A DNA stretch of 64,000 bases, from assembly GCA_046598415.1 (NCBI GenBank), contig JBKJIG010000024.1, positions 1 to 64,000 of the forward strand, written 5' to 3'. The position numbers and the translations under genes were made by a program. The notes beneath the pieces were generated by a model. The model made no database searches and was not told the DNA's origin. It saw only the letters and a list, made by a program, of their open reading frames with translations. Positions 48,158 through 57,467 of the stretch are shown one piece after another (position 1 is the first letter of the stretch; every line of letters begins with the position of its first letter). This DNA comes from VFJZ01 sp046598415 (GTDB taxonomy: Bacteria; Actinomycetota; Thermoleophilia; Gaiellales; F1-60-MAGs149).

Positions 48158-49345
48158 TCAGCCCCAGTTGTCGTCGACCAGGCGGGAGGAACCGGACGAG
48201 ATGTCGGCCGCGATCGCGGTGAAGATCGTGTTCAGCTGGCCCGTGTCGGGGCGGACGAAGTAGTTGCCGGAGTTGGAAGCCATCGCCCGCAACGCCTGGT
48301 CGGGCGTGATGAAGGGCGACTCGGCGCCGGCCTGGCGATCCGCCTTGCAGTCGTCGCCGCCGATCGAGTAGCCGATCGTGTAGACCCACGTGCCGGACGC
48401 CTTGGCGGCGCCGGCCGACGTGATGCCCGAGTGGCAGGGCTGGGTGCGCTCGGTGTGCCCGGCGGTATAGGGACCGAAGTGCGGCCCGGTGTTGGCAGCG
48501 CCGTCCGTGAGGAAGATGATCACGTCCTGGGCGGTCGCGCGGCCGTGGAGGTTCAGCTCGGCCTGCGCCGCCTGGATCGCGAGCGAGTACGAGGTCGTGC
48601 CGGCCGCCGCCATGCAGTTGATCGTCTGCACCAGGTTCGAGCCGTTGTTGATGTTCCCGTTGATCTTGAAGTCATTCGACAGCGGCACGATCGTGTAGAC
48701 GGAGGAGGCCAGGTCGTAGGAGCCGGCAGAGCATCGGCCGGCGAGGTTGGGCGACGGCGGCAGCACCGTCAGGCCGACCAGCGCGGTGCCGGCGTCGAGG
48801 AAGTTCAGGAAGGTCATGATGCCGGTCTTGGCGTTCGCCAGCTTGTTGGGCGAGCCGCCCTGCAACATCGATCCGGTGCGGTCGAGCACGAGCACGATGT
48901 CGATCGGCTTCGCGCCGCAGGGCTGGCACGCCGTGGCCTTGGCGCCGATGGTCATCGAGTTGATGCCGAACACCCGCGCGAAGGCGGTGTCCGCGTTGGC
49001 CCTGGCCGAGACCTGTACCGCGTTCACGGGCGCGCAGCCCGGTGCCGAGGCGATGCACTTGGTGATGGTCGTGTCCTGGACGCCGTCGACGCCGCGCGTC
49101 GGGTTCTTCAGCATGTACTCGTGCGCCCGGGCGATGGCGTTCGCGCTGGAGGGCAGCTCCTGCGCACCGGCCAGCGCCGCGGAGTCGACCGACGCCTGCA
49201 GCTGGCGCTTGGCGTACCAGCCGAGGCCGAGGTCGAGCACGAGCGCGGCCATCCCGAGAAGTACCGTCAACGAGATGACGACGAGCACGAGGCTCTGGCC
49301 CCGCTGATCATTTCGTCGCATCGCTCTGTCACGTCCTTCGGCCAT
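48158..49345 (-). CDS. TadG-like pilus-assembly protein with von Willebrand A domain
   Basis: A 395-residue protein. RRNDQRGQSLVLVVISLTVLL leads into an N-terminal membrane helix of the TadE/TadG type, preceded by a short basic tail. QLQASVDSAALAGAQEL is the typical TadG segment after it. A vWA domain (about 135-390) follows, with the metal-site motif LDRTGSM and FLTDGAAN. TadG proteins act with Flp pili or adhere to surfaces. No other tad or flp gene is in the window. Several Cys pairs suggest disulfides outside the membrane. Confidence 0.82.
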   Translation of the reverse strand: MAEGRDRAMRRNDQRGQSLVLVVISLTVLLGMAALVLDLGLGWYAKRQLQASVDSAALAGAQELPSSANAIARAHEYMLKNPTRGVDGVQDTTITKCIASAPGCAPVNAVQVSARANADTAFARVFGINSMTIGAKATACQPCGAKPIDIVLVLDRTGSMLQGGSPNKLANAKTGIMTFLNFLDAGTALVGLTVLPPSPNLAGRCSAGSYDLASSVYTIVPLSNDFKINGNINNGSNLVQTINCMAAAGTTSYSLAIQAAQAELNLHGRATAQDVIIFLTDGAANTGPHFGPYTAGHTERTQPCHSGITSAGAAKASGTWVYTIGYSIGGDDCKADRQAGAESPFITPDQALRAMASNSGNYFVRPDTGQLNTIFTAIAADISSGSSRLVDDNWG

Positions 49346-49563
49346 TGTTGGATGAACCCCTGGGCTTGCTGAAGAGGAGGATCGACGCCGGAGGCCCCGG
49401 ACGTCGTCCCCCGCCAGAGGGGTTTTCCTGAGGTTCCGCTGGTTCGATCGAGCTCCCCCGACCCGGCCGGGCTCACCCGACGGAGGGGTTTTCGCCGAGA
49501 ACGGGCTGTTCGGGCCTCGGACCCGTTTACTCGGCCGCCTCCTGCGCCGATGGGAAGAGGGAC
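49346..49563. other. Divergent gap between the TadG-like and coiled-coil genes
   Basis: This 218-bp region should hold the promoters of both flanking genes. It contains two copies of GAGGGGTTTTC (49417-49427 and 49483-49493). I saw no convincing -35/-10 pair. Confidence 0.5.
49417..49493. repeat. Two direct copies of GAGGGGTTTTC
   Basis: The 11-mer occurs at 49417-49427 and 49483-49493, 66 bp apart (about six helical turns), on the same strand. Both lie in the divergent intergenic region, so they may be sites for one regulator. Confidence 0.6.
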
Positions 49564-52500
49564 GTGAGCGAGCGAGATGTCCACTCCCGACTGCAGAAGC
49601 TGTCCCAATCCGCTGGGCCGCAGCGAAGCCTGCGCGGCGTCATCGACGACCGGCAATCGGCGGCGGATGAGGAAGTCGTCCAGGTCCGGATCCGCGAGGA
49701 GTCGCAGAAGCTCCTGCAGCAGGCCGAGCGCCTTCTGGCCCAGCGCGAGTCCCAGCTCGAGGCGCGCGAACGCGCACTGGCGGCACACGAGGCCGGCATC
49801 GACCTCTCGACCATCAACGCGGAGACGATCGCCCGTGTCGGCGAGCTCGAGTCGCAGCTGGCCGAGCACGAGCAGCGCGTCGCGGAGCTGCAGCACACCG
49901 TCGAGGGCGAGCGAGCACGGGCCGCCGAGCTGGAGGGCATGCTTAGCTACGCCGGCGGCTACGGCGACTCGCACGACGACAACGTCGCGGCCGACCTGAA
50001 GGCCGAGCTGGACGCGTTGCAGTCGCAGGTGCAGGAGCGGGAGACGTCGATCGCCGCGCTGCGCGAGGCGGCGGCGGGCGCGGATGAGCGCCGGGCCGAG
50101 CTGGAGCGCGTGCTGGCCGACCTGCGGGCCGAGGCGGCGCGCAAGATCGATCCCGACGACATGAAGGCGCGGGTCGCGGGCCTCGAGCACCAGGCGCGGC
50201 AGGCCGAGGAGCTGGAGCGCCGCGCCGCCGAGCTGGAGGCGCAGGTCGCCGCGCTGAGGAGTGGCGGCGCGCAGACCGATGCCGGCCGCCATGCGCTGGA
50301 GCGCGAGGTCGCCGACCTCCGCGTCGCGCTGGAGAAGGCCGCGGCCGAGACGGCGACCGCCGGCGACGAGGAGCGGGTGCTGGAGCTGGAGCGCGAGCTG
50401 GCGGAGGCCCGCGCGGCGGTCCTGCAGGCCGAGCAGGCCGCGGCCGATGCGCCGGAGCGCCTCGATCCCGAGACCGCCGAGGGCCGCATCGCGATCCTCG
50501 AGGAGGCGCTGTTCAAGCTGCAGCTTGAGCTCGAGACGCCGCCGGCCGCCGATGCCGCCGCCGCGGCGGGCGACGCCGAGCGCGTCGCGGCGCTGGAGCG
50601 GGAGCTCGAGGAGGTCCGCGCCGCAGCGACGACCGCGAGAGACCAGCTCGAGGAGCTGCGTCGTGCGACCGCCGCCGCGGGCGATCTGGCCGCCGAGCTG
50701 CAGGCCGCCACCGCGGCGCTCGATGTGGCACGGGCCGAGGCCGAACGCCGGCTCGATCCGACCGAGGTCGAGCGGCACCAGGCGGCGCTGCGCGACGAGA
50801 TCGAGACGGCGCGCCAGGTGGGGGACGCGGCCCGTGGCGAGGCCGAGCAGCTGGCGACGCGGCTCGAGGCCCTCGAGACGGAGCTGGAGGCGGCCCGCAT
50901 GGTCGCCGACGAGCGCCGCGCCACGGTCGACCAGGGCGCCGCGCACGTCGTCGAGCTGGAGCGCAGCGCCGCCGAGGCGCGGGCCGAGGTGGAGCGCGTC
51001 CGGGCCGAGCACGCGGCGGCCGACGAGCGTGCGGCCGCGCTGGAGCGCGATCTCGCGGAGCACCGCGAACGGGCCGAGCTGCGGCTCGCGGAGCTGGAGC
51101 AGGCCCTCAGCGCCGAACGCGAGCTGGCCCGCACGCGGGTCGACGCCGGCGAGGTGCAGGAGCGCGTGACTGCGGCCGAGACGACCGCCTCCGAGGCGCG
51201 CGCCGAGCTGGCCCGTGTCGCCGCCCAGACCGACGCCGATCGCACGCGGCTGGCGCAACTGGAGCAGGCTCTTCAAGCCACCGAGCAGTCTGCGCGAGCG
51301 CGCGCGTCGACGCTCGAGGCCGAGCTGGAGCGATCGCGCGCCGAGGTGGCCGAGGCGCTGCGCCAGGCTGAGACGCGCGTCGATCCCGACGAGGCGAAGG
51401 CGCAGGTCGCCGCCGGCGAGCTGCGGGTCGAGGAGGTGCGAGCGCAGCTGCAGCAGGAACTGGCCGGGGCCGAACAGGCCGGACGGGAGCGTGCGGCGGC
51501 TCTCGAGGCCGACCTCGCACAGGCGCGATCCGAGGCGGCCGAGGCGCTGCGCCAGGCGGAGTCCCGCATCGACGCCGACCAGGCGCAGGCGCAGATCGCC
51601 GCCGCCGAGCAGCGGGTCGAGCACGCGCGTAGCCAGCTGGAGAGGGTGCAGGCCGAGCGCGAGGAGGCCCAGACGCAGGCCGAGGCGCTGGCCCGCGCGC
51701 TGGACACGACGCGCGACGATCTGCGTGGACGCATCGGCGAGCTCGAGAGCGATGTCGAGGCGGCGCGCGCCACCGCGCAGCGCCTGGAGAACGACCGCCG
51801 CGAGGCCGTCGCCCGGGCCGAGGAGCTCGCGGCCGACCTGCAGCGCCAGACCGCCGAGACCGAGACGGCCGGCGCGGAGCTGCAGGCCGAGGTCGTCGCC
51901 GCGCGGATGGAGGGGGAGCGGCTGCAGGCGGCTCAGGCCGAGGCGCTCGGGCGGGCCGAGACGGCCGAGCGCGCGCTCGGCGAGGAGCGCGAGCGGGGTG
52001 GAGAGGCCGCCGAGCGCCTGGCAGCGCTGGAGCGGGCCGAGGCGGACGCGCGAGAGGCCGCTGCGGACGCGGCGCAGCGCGTCGCCGAAGGCGAGCGGAC
52101 GCTGGCGGACGAACGCGCGCAGATCGTCGCCGCGCAGGAGCGGATCGCCGCGCTGGAGGCGGCCGAGAGGGCCGCCCGCGCGGCGGCCGAAGAGGCCGCG
52201 GGGCAGCGAGCGGCGTCCGAGCGCGCCCTGGCCGAGGAGCGCGAGCGCGCCTCATCGACGGGCGAGCGAATCACCGCGCTCGAGCAGGCCGAGCGAACTG
52301 CCCGCGACGAGGCCGCGGCGCTGGTATCGGAGCTGCAGGGGGCGCGGGCGAGCGCCGACGACCGCGAGCGCGAGCGAACCGAGCGCGCCCACGAACGCGA
52401 CGAGGCGCGGGCCGAGGTGGAGCGCCTGACGATCCTGGCCGAGACGCACGCCCGCGAGGTCGAGGCGAGCAGGGCCGAGTCCGATCGCCTGATCGCCGAG

Positions 52501-54333
52501 ACGACCGCGCGGACGCGCGAGCTCGAGCAGACGCTCGATGCGGCCAGGGCCGACGCGGCGCGCCGCATCGATCCCGCCGAGGCCGAGGCCGTGCGGGTGC
52601 GGCTCGAGGGCGAGATCGCTGCGTCCGCGGCCCGCGTCGCGGATCTGGAGGGTGCTCTCGCGACGCACGACGCCGAGTTTGCCGCGCGCACGGCGGCGCA
52701 GGAGCGCGACCTGGCCGATGCCCGCACGGCCGTCGCCAGGGCCGAGAGTGCCCGCGACGACGCCGCTGCCCGGCACGCCGAGACGGTCGAGCAGTTGCGC
52801 GCCGCGCAGGAGGAGATCCAGCCGCTGCGCGAGCACGCGGCCGAGCTGGACCGCGTCGTCACCGACCTGCGCGCGACCGCGGCCGCGGCCCAGAAGCGCA
52901 TCGCCGAGCTGGAGCGCGGGGCCGACGAGCTGCGCGGCTCCGTCGCCGCGGCCGAGAAGGCCCACCAGGAGGCGGAAGCGCGGTTCGGCGAGGTCGAGCG
53001 GTCGCTTGGAGCCGCGCGGCAGGACCTCGCCGTCGCGACGACGCGCAACGACGCGTTGGCCACGACCGCCGCCGAGGCCGAGACCCGGGCATCGCGGGTC
53101 ACCGCGCTGCAGGCTGATCTGGCAGCGGCGATGGAGTCGCGGGAGACGGCCCGCAGCGACGCGACGCGCCGCGCAGCGCAGCTGGCGCAGGCCGAGGCCG
53201 AGCTGTCGGCCGCTCGCAGCGATGCCCGCGAGCGCGCGGTGTCGCTCGAGGAGCGCGCGCGCCGCGCGGAGGAGCGCATTCGCGAGCTGGAGACCGAGGT
53301 CGTCGACGCGCGCACGGCCGGGGCCACCGAGGCCGAGTCGGAGGAGTCGCGCCAGCTGGCGGCGGCCCTGGAGGCGCGCATCGCCGTGTTGACCGAGCGC
53401 GAGGCGGCCGGCCAGTCGCAGATCACCGCGCTCCGCGCCGAGCTGGAGTCGCTGCGCGGCGAGGACGCTCTCCGAGTCGGTGCGATCTCCGACCTCGGCC
53501 GCCGCGAGCGCGAGATCGACGATCGCGCGGCGCAGGTGCAGGCCGAGCTGACGCGGGTCGACGCTCGCGACCAGGAGCTGCGCACGCTCGCCGCCGAGCA
53601 GCGCGCGTTGCTGGACGGGCTGGAGGCCGAGAAGGCCCGCGTCGACGAGCGCGAGCGCGAGCTGGAGACGACCGTGGCCGAGATGGCCGAGCAGCAGCGC
53701 CACCTGGCGGAGCGCGAGACCGATCCGACGCGCGTGGACGGCGGCCGCGCCTCCGAGCTGGAGCGCCGCGAGCTGGAGCTGACCACGATCGCCGAGTCGC
53801 TCGCCCGCCGTCGCGAGGAGATGCGTCGCGTCGAGGAGGCGCTCGGCACCCGCGAGCGGCAGCTCGACCGCCGGTCCGGCGACCTGGAGCGCCGCGCCGG
53901 CGAGGTCAAGCGTCGCGAGGACGAGATCGACCAGGCCGAGGAGGAGGTCGAGCACCTGCGCTCGACCATGCTCCGGGCCGAGCTGCCGCACGACGGCGAC
54001 TCCGACGTGGAGCTCGACGACGACGGCAGCCCCGTGCAGGCGTGGCTCGACCGGCGGCGGCGAAAGCAGGCCTCCCTGGAGGCGCGGCAGGCCGACCTCG
54101 ACCGGCGCGAGGACTCGATGCGCGAGCTCGAGTCGCGGCTGCGGTCGATGGAGGGCACGCTGGCTCGCAAGGAGGCCGATCTGACGGCTTTCGCCGAGAT
54201 GCTCCAGCAGTCGCTCCACACCGCGGAGGAGGCGGCGATCGGCGAGCACAGCCGTTCGAAGCTGCCCGCCGACGAGGATCCGACGCAGCGCCTCCGCTTC
54301 TGGACGCGCGACTCGGCCGCCGGCCAGCGCTAG
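49564..54333 (+). CDS. Giant coiled-coil protein (1589 residues)
   Basis: One uninterrupted frame encodes an Ala/Glu/Arg-rich protein that is almost entirely heptad-like helix from about residue 40 to 1480. There is no ATPase, signal peptide or membrane segment. A short motif, R-[ILV]-D-[PA]-x-[EDQ]-[AVM], recurs at least seven times, with its Asp at residues 196, 301, 398, 527, 607, 670 and 1003. After an acidic break (DGDSDVELDDDGSP, about 1478-1491) comes a basic helical end with RRRRKQ. It starts at GTG 49564. A scaffold or filament role is plausible; I do not recognise the family. Confidence 0.8.
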   Translation: MSERDVHSRLQKLSQSAGPQRSLRGVIDDRQSAADEEVVQVRIREESQKLLQQAERLLAQRESQLEARERALAAHEAGIDLSTINAETIARVGELESQLAEHEQRVAELQHTVEGERARAAELEGMLSYAGGYGDSHDDNVAADLKAELDALQSQVQERETSIAALREAAAGADERRAELERVLADLRAEAARKIDPDDMKARVAGLEHQARQAEELERRAAELEAQVAALRSGGAQTDAGRHALEREVADLRVALEKAAAETATAGDEERVLELERELAEARAAVLQAEQAAADAPERLDPETAEGRIAILEEALFKLQLELETPPAADAAAAAGDAERVAALERELEEVRAAATTARDQLEELRRATAAAGDLAAELQAATAALDVARAEAERRLDPTEVERHQAALRDEIETARQVGDAARGEAEQLATRLEALETELEAARMVADERRATVDQGAAHVVELERSAAEARAEVERVRAEHAAADERAAALERDLAEHRERAELRLAELEQALSAERELARTRVDAGEVQERVTAAETTASEARAELARVAAQTDADRTRLAQLEQALQATEQSARARASTLEAELERSRAEVAEALRQAETRVDPDEAKAQVAAGELRVEEVRAQLQQELAGAEQAGRERAAALEADLAQARSEAAEALRQAESRIDADQAQAQIAAAEQRVEHARSQLERVQAEREEAQTQAEALARALDTTRDDLRGRIGELESDVEAARATAQRLENDRREAVARAEELAADLQRQTAETETAGAELQAEVVAARMEGERLQAAQAEALGRAETAERALGEERERGGEAAERLAALERAEADAREAAADAAQRVAEGERTLADERAQIVAAQERIAALEAAERAARAAAEEAAGQRAASERALAEERERASSTGERITALEQAERTARDEAAALVSELQGARASADDRERERTERAHERDEARAEVERLTILAETHAREVEASRAESDRLIAETTARTRELEQTLDAARADAARRIDPAEAEAVRVRLEGEIAASAARVADLEGALATHDAEFAARTAAQERDLADARTAVARAESARDDAAARHAETVEQLRAAQEEIQPLREHAAELDRVVTDLRATAAAAQKRIAELERGADELRGSVAAAEKAHQEAEARFGEVERSLGAARQDLAVATTRNDALATTAAEAETRASRVTALQADLAAAMESRETARSDATRRAAQLAQAEAELSAARSDARERAVSLEERARRAEERIRELETEVVDARTAGATEAESEESRQLAAALEARIAVLTEREAAGQSQITALRAELESLRGEDALRVGAISDLGRREREIDDRAAQVQAELTRVDARDQELRTLAAEQRALLDGLEAEKARVDERERELETTVAEMAEQQRHLAERETDPTRVDGGRASELERRELELTTIAESLARRREEMRRVEEALGTRERQLDRRSGDLERRAGEVKRREDEIDQAEEEVEHLRSTMLRAELPHDGDSDVELDDDGSPVQAWLDRRRRKQASLEARQADLDRREDSMRELESRLRSMEGTLARKEADLTAFAEMLQQSLHTAEEAAIGEHSRSKLPADEDPTQRLRFWTRDSAAGQR

Positions 54334-54342
54334 CGACGCCTC

Positions 54343-55437
54343 TCAGCCGGTCGCGGGCGGCGGTTCCGGCTCGGGCGCCGGCAGCGACCCGACCCTCGCG
54401 CGGCGGCTCTCGAGCACCTCGCGCAACGCGATCTGGACGCTGCCGGCGACCGGGATCGCGAGCAGCGCGCCGAGCACGCCGAGGAGTGACGAGCCGACCA
54501 GGACGGCGAGCAGCACGGTGAATCCCGACACGTTCACCGAGCGCCGCATCACGAGCGGCTGCAGCACGTTGTTCTCAACCTGCTGGTAGCCGAGCTGCAC
54601 GACCAGCATCACGAGCCCGGGGACGATGCCGGCCGTGAAGGCGACGGCGACGACGCAGGTGCCGCCGATGGTGGCGCCGACCAGCGGGATCAGGTCGAAC
54701 AGGGCGACGAGCACGCCCATCACGACGGGAAACGGCACGCCGAGCAGCGTCGCGGAGACCAGCGTGGTGGTTCCGGCCATGGTGGCGACCACCAGCGCTC
54801 CCGCCACGTAGCGCGCGACCGTGGCGTTGACGTCCTCGGTCAGGGCCTTCGTGCGGACGGCGGTCGGCGGTGCCAGCAGCGACAGGATCGAACGACCGAT
54901 CGCGGGCAGCTCGAGCAACAGGAACACACTCAGGAACAGCACGGTGAGCGCCTTGAAGACCGCGTTGAAGACCGCGCCCGCGAAGCCGAGGAAGGCGCCG
55001 GCCGTGCCGGGCAGGCGCTGCGGCAGCGTGGTCGCCTGCTCCTGCAGCTTCGCGAGGATGTCGTAGCGGGCGTCGAGCTCGCGCAGCAGCCGCGAGCGTC
55101 GCAGGTCGTCGATGTAGCCGGGGATGTCGTCGGCGAACCGGCGCACCTCCTCGTACAGCGGTGCGAACACCACCGTCAGGATCGTGCCGACCACGATCAG
55201 CGTGCCGATGAACACGACGGCGACGGCCCGGCCGCGCTTCCAGCCGTGTAGTTCGAACCACGTCACGGCGGGGTTCAGCGCCAGCGCCAGGAAGCCCGCC
55301 ACGAGCAGCATCTGCAGCACGTCGCGGATCGCCCACAACAGCCACCCGATCAGCAGGAAGGCCGCGCTGATGGCGAGCAACCGCAGCACCGTGCGGTTGG
55401 AGACCGTGAGCTCGAGCTGGGAGCGGGGCTCGGTCAC
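54343..55437 (-). CDS. AI-2E-family (UPF0118) membrane protein
   Basis: A 364-residue membrane protein with about eight helices and the family's long central soluble segment (about 75-145). QLGYQQVENNVLQPLVMRRS is the family signature, followed by GVLGALLAIPVAGSVQIAL. The family holds autoinducer-2 exporters and Na+/H+ antiporters; no choice can be made. GTG 55437 lies 7 nt after TAGGGT, and a palindrome shared with the SDR gene overlaps that hexamer. Confidence 0.88.
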   Translation of the reverse strand: MTEPRSQLELTVSNRTVLRLLAISAAFLLIGWLLWAIRDVLQMLLVAGFLALALNPAVTWFELHGWKRGRAVAVVFIGTLIVVGTILTVVFAPLYEEVRRFADDIPGYIDDLRRSRLLRELDARYDILAKLQEQATTLPQRLPGTAGAFLGFAGAVFNAVFKALTVLFLSVFLLLELPAIGRSILSLLAPPTAVRTKALTEDVNATVARYVAGALVVATMAGTTTLVSATLLGVPFPVVMGVLVALFDLIPLVGATIGGTCVVAVAFTAGIVPGLVMLVVQLGYQQVENNVLQPLVMRRSVNVSGFTVLLAVLVGSSLLGVLGALLAIPVAGSVQIALREVLESRRARVGSLPAPEPEPPPATG

Positions 55438-55444
55438 GCCGCGA

Positions 55445-55472
55445 ACCCTACGTGAACGGCCTCACGTACGCT
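55445..55472. promoter_or_regulatory. Palindromic operator bridging two divergent leaderless promoters
   Basis: TACGTGA (55449-55455) and TCACGTA (55462-55468) are perfect inverted repeats with a 6-bp spacer. The left arm overlaps TAGGGT (55450-55445, minus), the -10 of the AI-2E-family gene. The right arm overlaps TACGCT (55467-55472, plus), the -10 of the SDR gene 8 nt before its ATG. One TetR- or MarR-like protein could control both genes. Confidence 0.65.
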
Positions 55473-55480
55473 GTGCGCCC

Positions 55481-56239
55481 ATGGAGGCACGACCGTTCGC
55501 GGTGATCACCGGCGGCTCGTCGGGCATCGGGCTGGCGCTCGCGCAGCGCCTGGCCAATCGCCAGTGGCGGCTCGCGCTCGTGGCTCGCGGGGTCGAACGC
55601 CTGGAGGCGGCGGCGATGGCGCTGCCGGCGGAGACGTCGATCCACGTCTGTGACGTGGGCGACCCGGCGGCGGTGCAGGCGCTGGCGGCCGAGCTGCTCG
55701 AGCTGGGCCGGGGCCGCATCGACCTGCTCGCATGCAACGCCGGCATCCCCGGCCGCAGCGGCGCGCTCGACGTCGATCCCGCCGTTGCGCGCGCGGTCAT
55801 GGACATCAACTACCACGGCATGGTCGGCATCACGCGGGCGCTGTGGCCGGGCCTCGTGACGGCGAAGGGCCGCGTCGTGAACGTCTGCAGCGTCGCCGGC
55901 ACGGTGGCGCTGGCCCGGTCGGCGCCGTACGCGGCCTCCAAGCACGCGGCGCTGGCCTGGTCGCGGGCGCTGGCGGCGGCCGCACCGACCGAGGGCGTGC
56001 GCGTTCTGACCGTCAATCCGGGGCCCGTGACGACGACCGGCTTCCCGCAGACGAAGCTGATCGCGCACCCGATCGCGCGCCGCTTCGTCGTCACGGATGA
56101 CGTGTGCGCCGACGCCATCATCCGCGGGCTCGAGAACCGCAAGCGCGAGATCTTCGTGCCGCAGTACTGGCGCCTCGCCGGCATCGCACAGGCGATCGCC
56201 CCGCAGACGATCGCGAAGCTCGCCGCCCGAGCCGGCTAA
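55481..56239 (+). CDS. Short-chain dehydrogenase/reductase
   Basis: A 252-residue classical SDR using NAD(P). TGGSSGIG (10-17) is the cofactor loop; an Arg at about 38 (VARGVERLE) suggests NADP. ACNAGIP is the NAG motif, NVCSVAGTVAL the catalytic Ser, and YAASKHA the Tyr-x3-Lys pair. A C-terminal helix (RLAGIAQAIAPQTIAKLAAR) resembles membrane-associated lipid-metabolism SDRs. I start at ATG 55481; the longer open frame runs through the promoter and the neighbouring gene. Confidence 0.9.
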   Translation: MEARPFAVITGGSSGIGLALAQRLANRQWRLALVARGVERLEAAAMALPAETSIHVCDVGDPAAVQALAAELLELGRGRIDLLACNAGIPGRSGALDVDPAVARAVMDINYHGMVGITRALWPGLVTAKGRVVNVCSVAGTVALARSAPYAASKHAALAWSRALAAAAPTEGVRVLTVNPGPVTTTGFPQTKLIAHPIARRFVVTDDVCADAIIRGLENRKREIFVPQYWRLAGIAQAIAPQTIAKLAARAG

Positions 56240-56465
56240 CCGTCGCCGGCGTCCGGGGGCGGCCCGTTTCGCCGCCGAACGCGCACCAACCACGCACGAC
56301 GTGTGCCGGATCCGGCCGGACTGCGCGCGGCAGGCGTTTTCGGTGGCCGTTTTCGCACCGCGTGCGGAACCGGTCACGGCAGTCGGCGTCTCGGGGGACG
56401 GAGCGCGGTGAACGCCTCTGGAGGCGCGGGCTCTGCGCCCGTCGAGCGACCGCCCGGACGCGGCG
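56240..56465. other. Gene-free region between the SDR gene and trpS
   Basis: This 226-bp gap lies between convergent genes. It has a 12-bp palindrome GCCGGATCCGGC near 56310 and a short dyad, TTCGCAC-CGCG-TGCGGAA, near 56355. No gene, RNA or convincing terminator was seen. Confidence 0.5.
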
Positions 56466-57452
56466 CTAGCGCTCCGGCAGGAGCCCGATGACCTCGCGGA
56501 CGCGGGCCATCGTCGGCACCGCCAGCTCGCGCGCCCGGTCGGCACCGCGGGCCAGCGCCTCGTGCACGGTCGCCGGGTCGGCGGCCAGCTCGGCGTACCG
56601 CGTCTGGATCGGCTCCAGGTAGGCGACGACGGCATCGAGCACGTCCTTCTTGAACGTGCCGTAGCCCGCGCCGGAGTAGCGGTCCTCGAGCACCGGGATC
56701 GGCGTGTCGGTGACCGTGGCGAGGATCTGGAGCAGTGCCGTGACGCCGGGCTTGTCAGCCGCCGCGCGCACCTCGGAGCCCGAGTCGGTGACGGCCGACA
56801 TGATCTTCTTCTTGAGCCGCGAGGGCGGGTCGAGGACGAGGATCGTGCCGAGCTCGGTGCCGCCCGTCGTCGACATCTTGTTCGTGGGCGCCTGCAGATC
56901 CATGATCCGCGCGCCGGCGGGCGCGATCGCCGCGTCCGGCACCTTGAACGTGGGACCGAAGCGGTTGTTGAAGCGGATCGCCACGTCGCGCATCAGCTCG
57001 AGGTGCTGGCGCTGGTCGTCACCGACGGGCACGCGCTCGCCCTGGTAGAGCAGCACGTCGGCCGCCTGCAGCACCGGGTAGGTGAAGAGGCCGACCGAAA
57101 CCGAGTCGCGGCCGCCGGACTTCGTCTTGTACTGCACCATCCGGCTCAGCTCGCCCATCGTCGCGACGGAGCTCAGCACCCAGGCCAGCTCCGAGTGCTC
57201 GCGCACGTGCGACTGGGCGAACAGGATCGAGCGGTCGGGGTCGATGCCGGCTGCGAGCAGCAGCGTGGCCAGGCGGACGGTCGACTCGCGCAGGTCGTCG
57301 GGGTCGTACGGCACGGTCAGCGAGTGCAGGTCGACGATGCAGTACAGGCACTCGTGCTCGTCCTGGTCGGTGACCCAGTGCTGGATCGCCCCGAGCAGGT
57401 TGCCGAGGTGCTTGGAACCGGTGGGCTGGATGCCGGAGAAGACGCGGGCCAT
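56466..57452 (-). CDS. trpS: Tryptophanyl-tRNA synthetase
   Basis: A 328-residue class Ic synthetase that charges tRNA-Trp. FSGIQPTGSKHLGNLLGA carries the HIGH-type motif (HLGN), YPVLQAADVLLY the tryptophan pocket, and VGDDQRQHLELMRD the ATP-contact strand. The KMSKS loop reads NKMSTTGG. The start, ATG 57452, has TACGAT exactly 6 nt upstream. Confidence 0.95.
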   Translation of the reverse strand: MARVFSGIQPTGSKHLGNLLGAIQHWVTDQDEHECLYCIVDLHSLTVPYDPDDLRESTVRLATLLLAAGIDPDRSILFAQSHVREHSELAWVLSSVATMGELSRMVQYKTKSGGRDSVSVGLFTYPVLQAADVLLYQGERVPVGDDQRQHLELMRDVAIRFNNRFGPTFKVPDAAIAPAGARIMDLQAPTNKMSTTGGTELGTILVLDPPSRLKKKIMSAVTDSGSEVRAAADKPGVTALLQILATVTDTPIPVLEDRYSGAGYGTFKKDVLDAVVAYLEPIQTRYAELAADPATVHEALARGADRARELAVPTMARVREVIGLLPER

Positions 57453-57458
57453 GGCCCG

Positions 57459-57464
57459 ATCGTA
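57459..57464 (-). promoter_or_regulatory. Candidate leaderless -10 for trpS
   Basis: Minus-strand TACGAT ends 6 nt before ATG 57452, in the 15-bp gap after the small upstream gene. Confidence 0.45.
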
Positions 57465-57467
57465 CTG

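Noticed and set aside
49564..54333. An SMC or Rad50-type ATPase
   Set aside because: No Walker A, Walker B or signature motif is present at either end; only coiled coil is seen.
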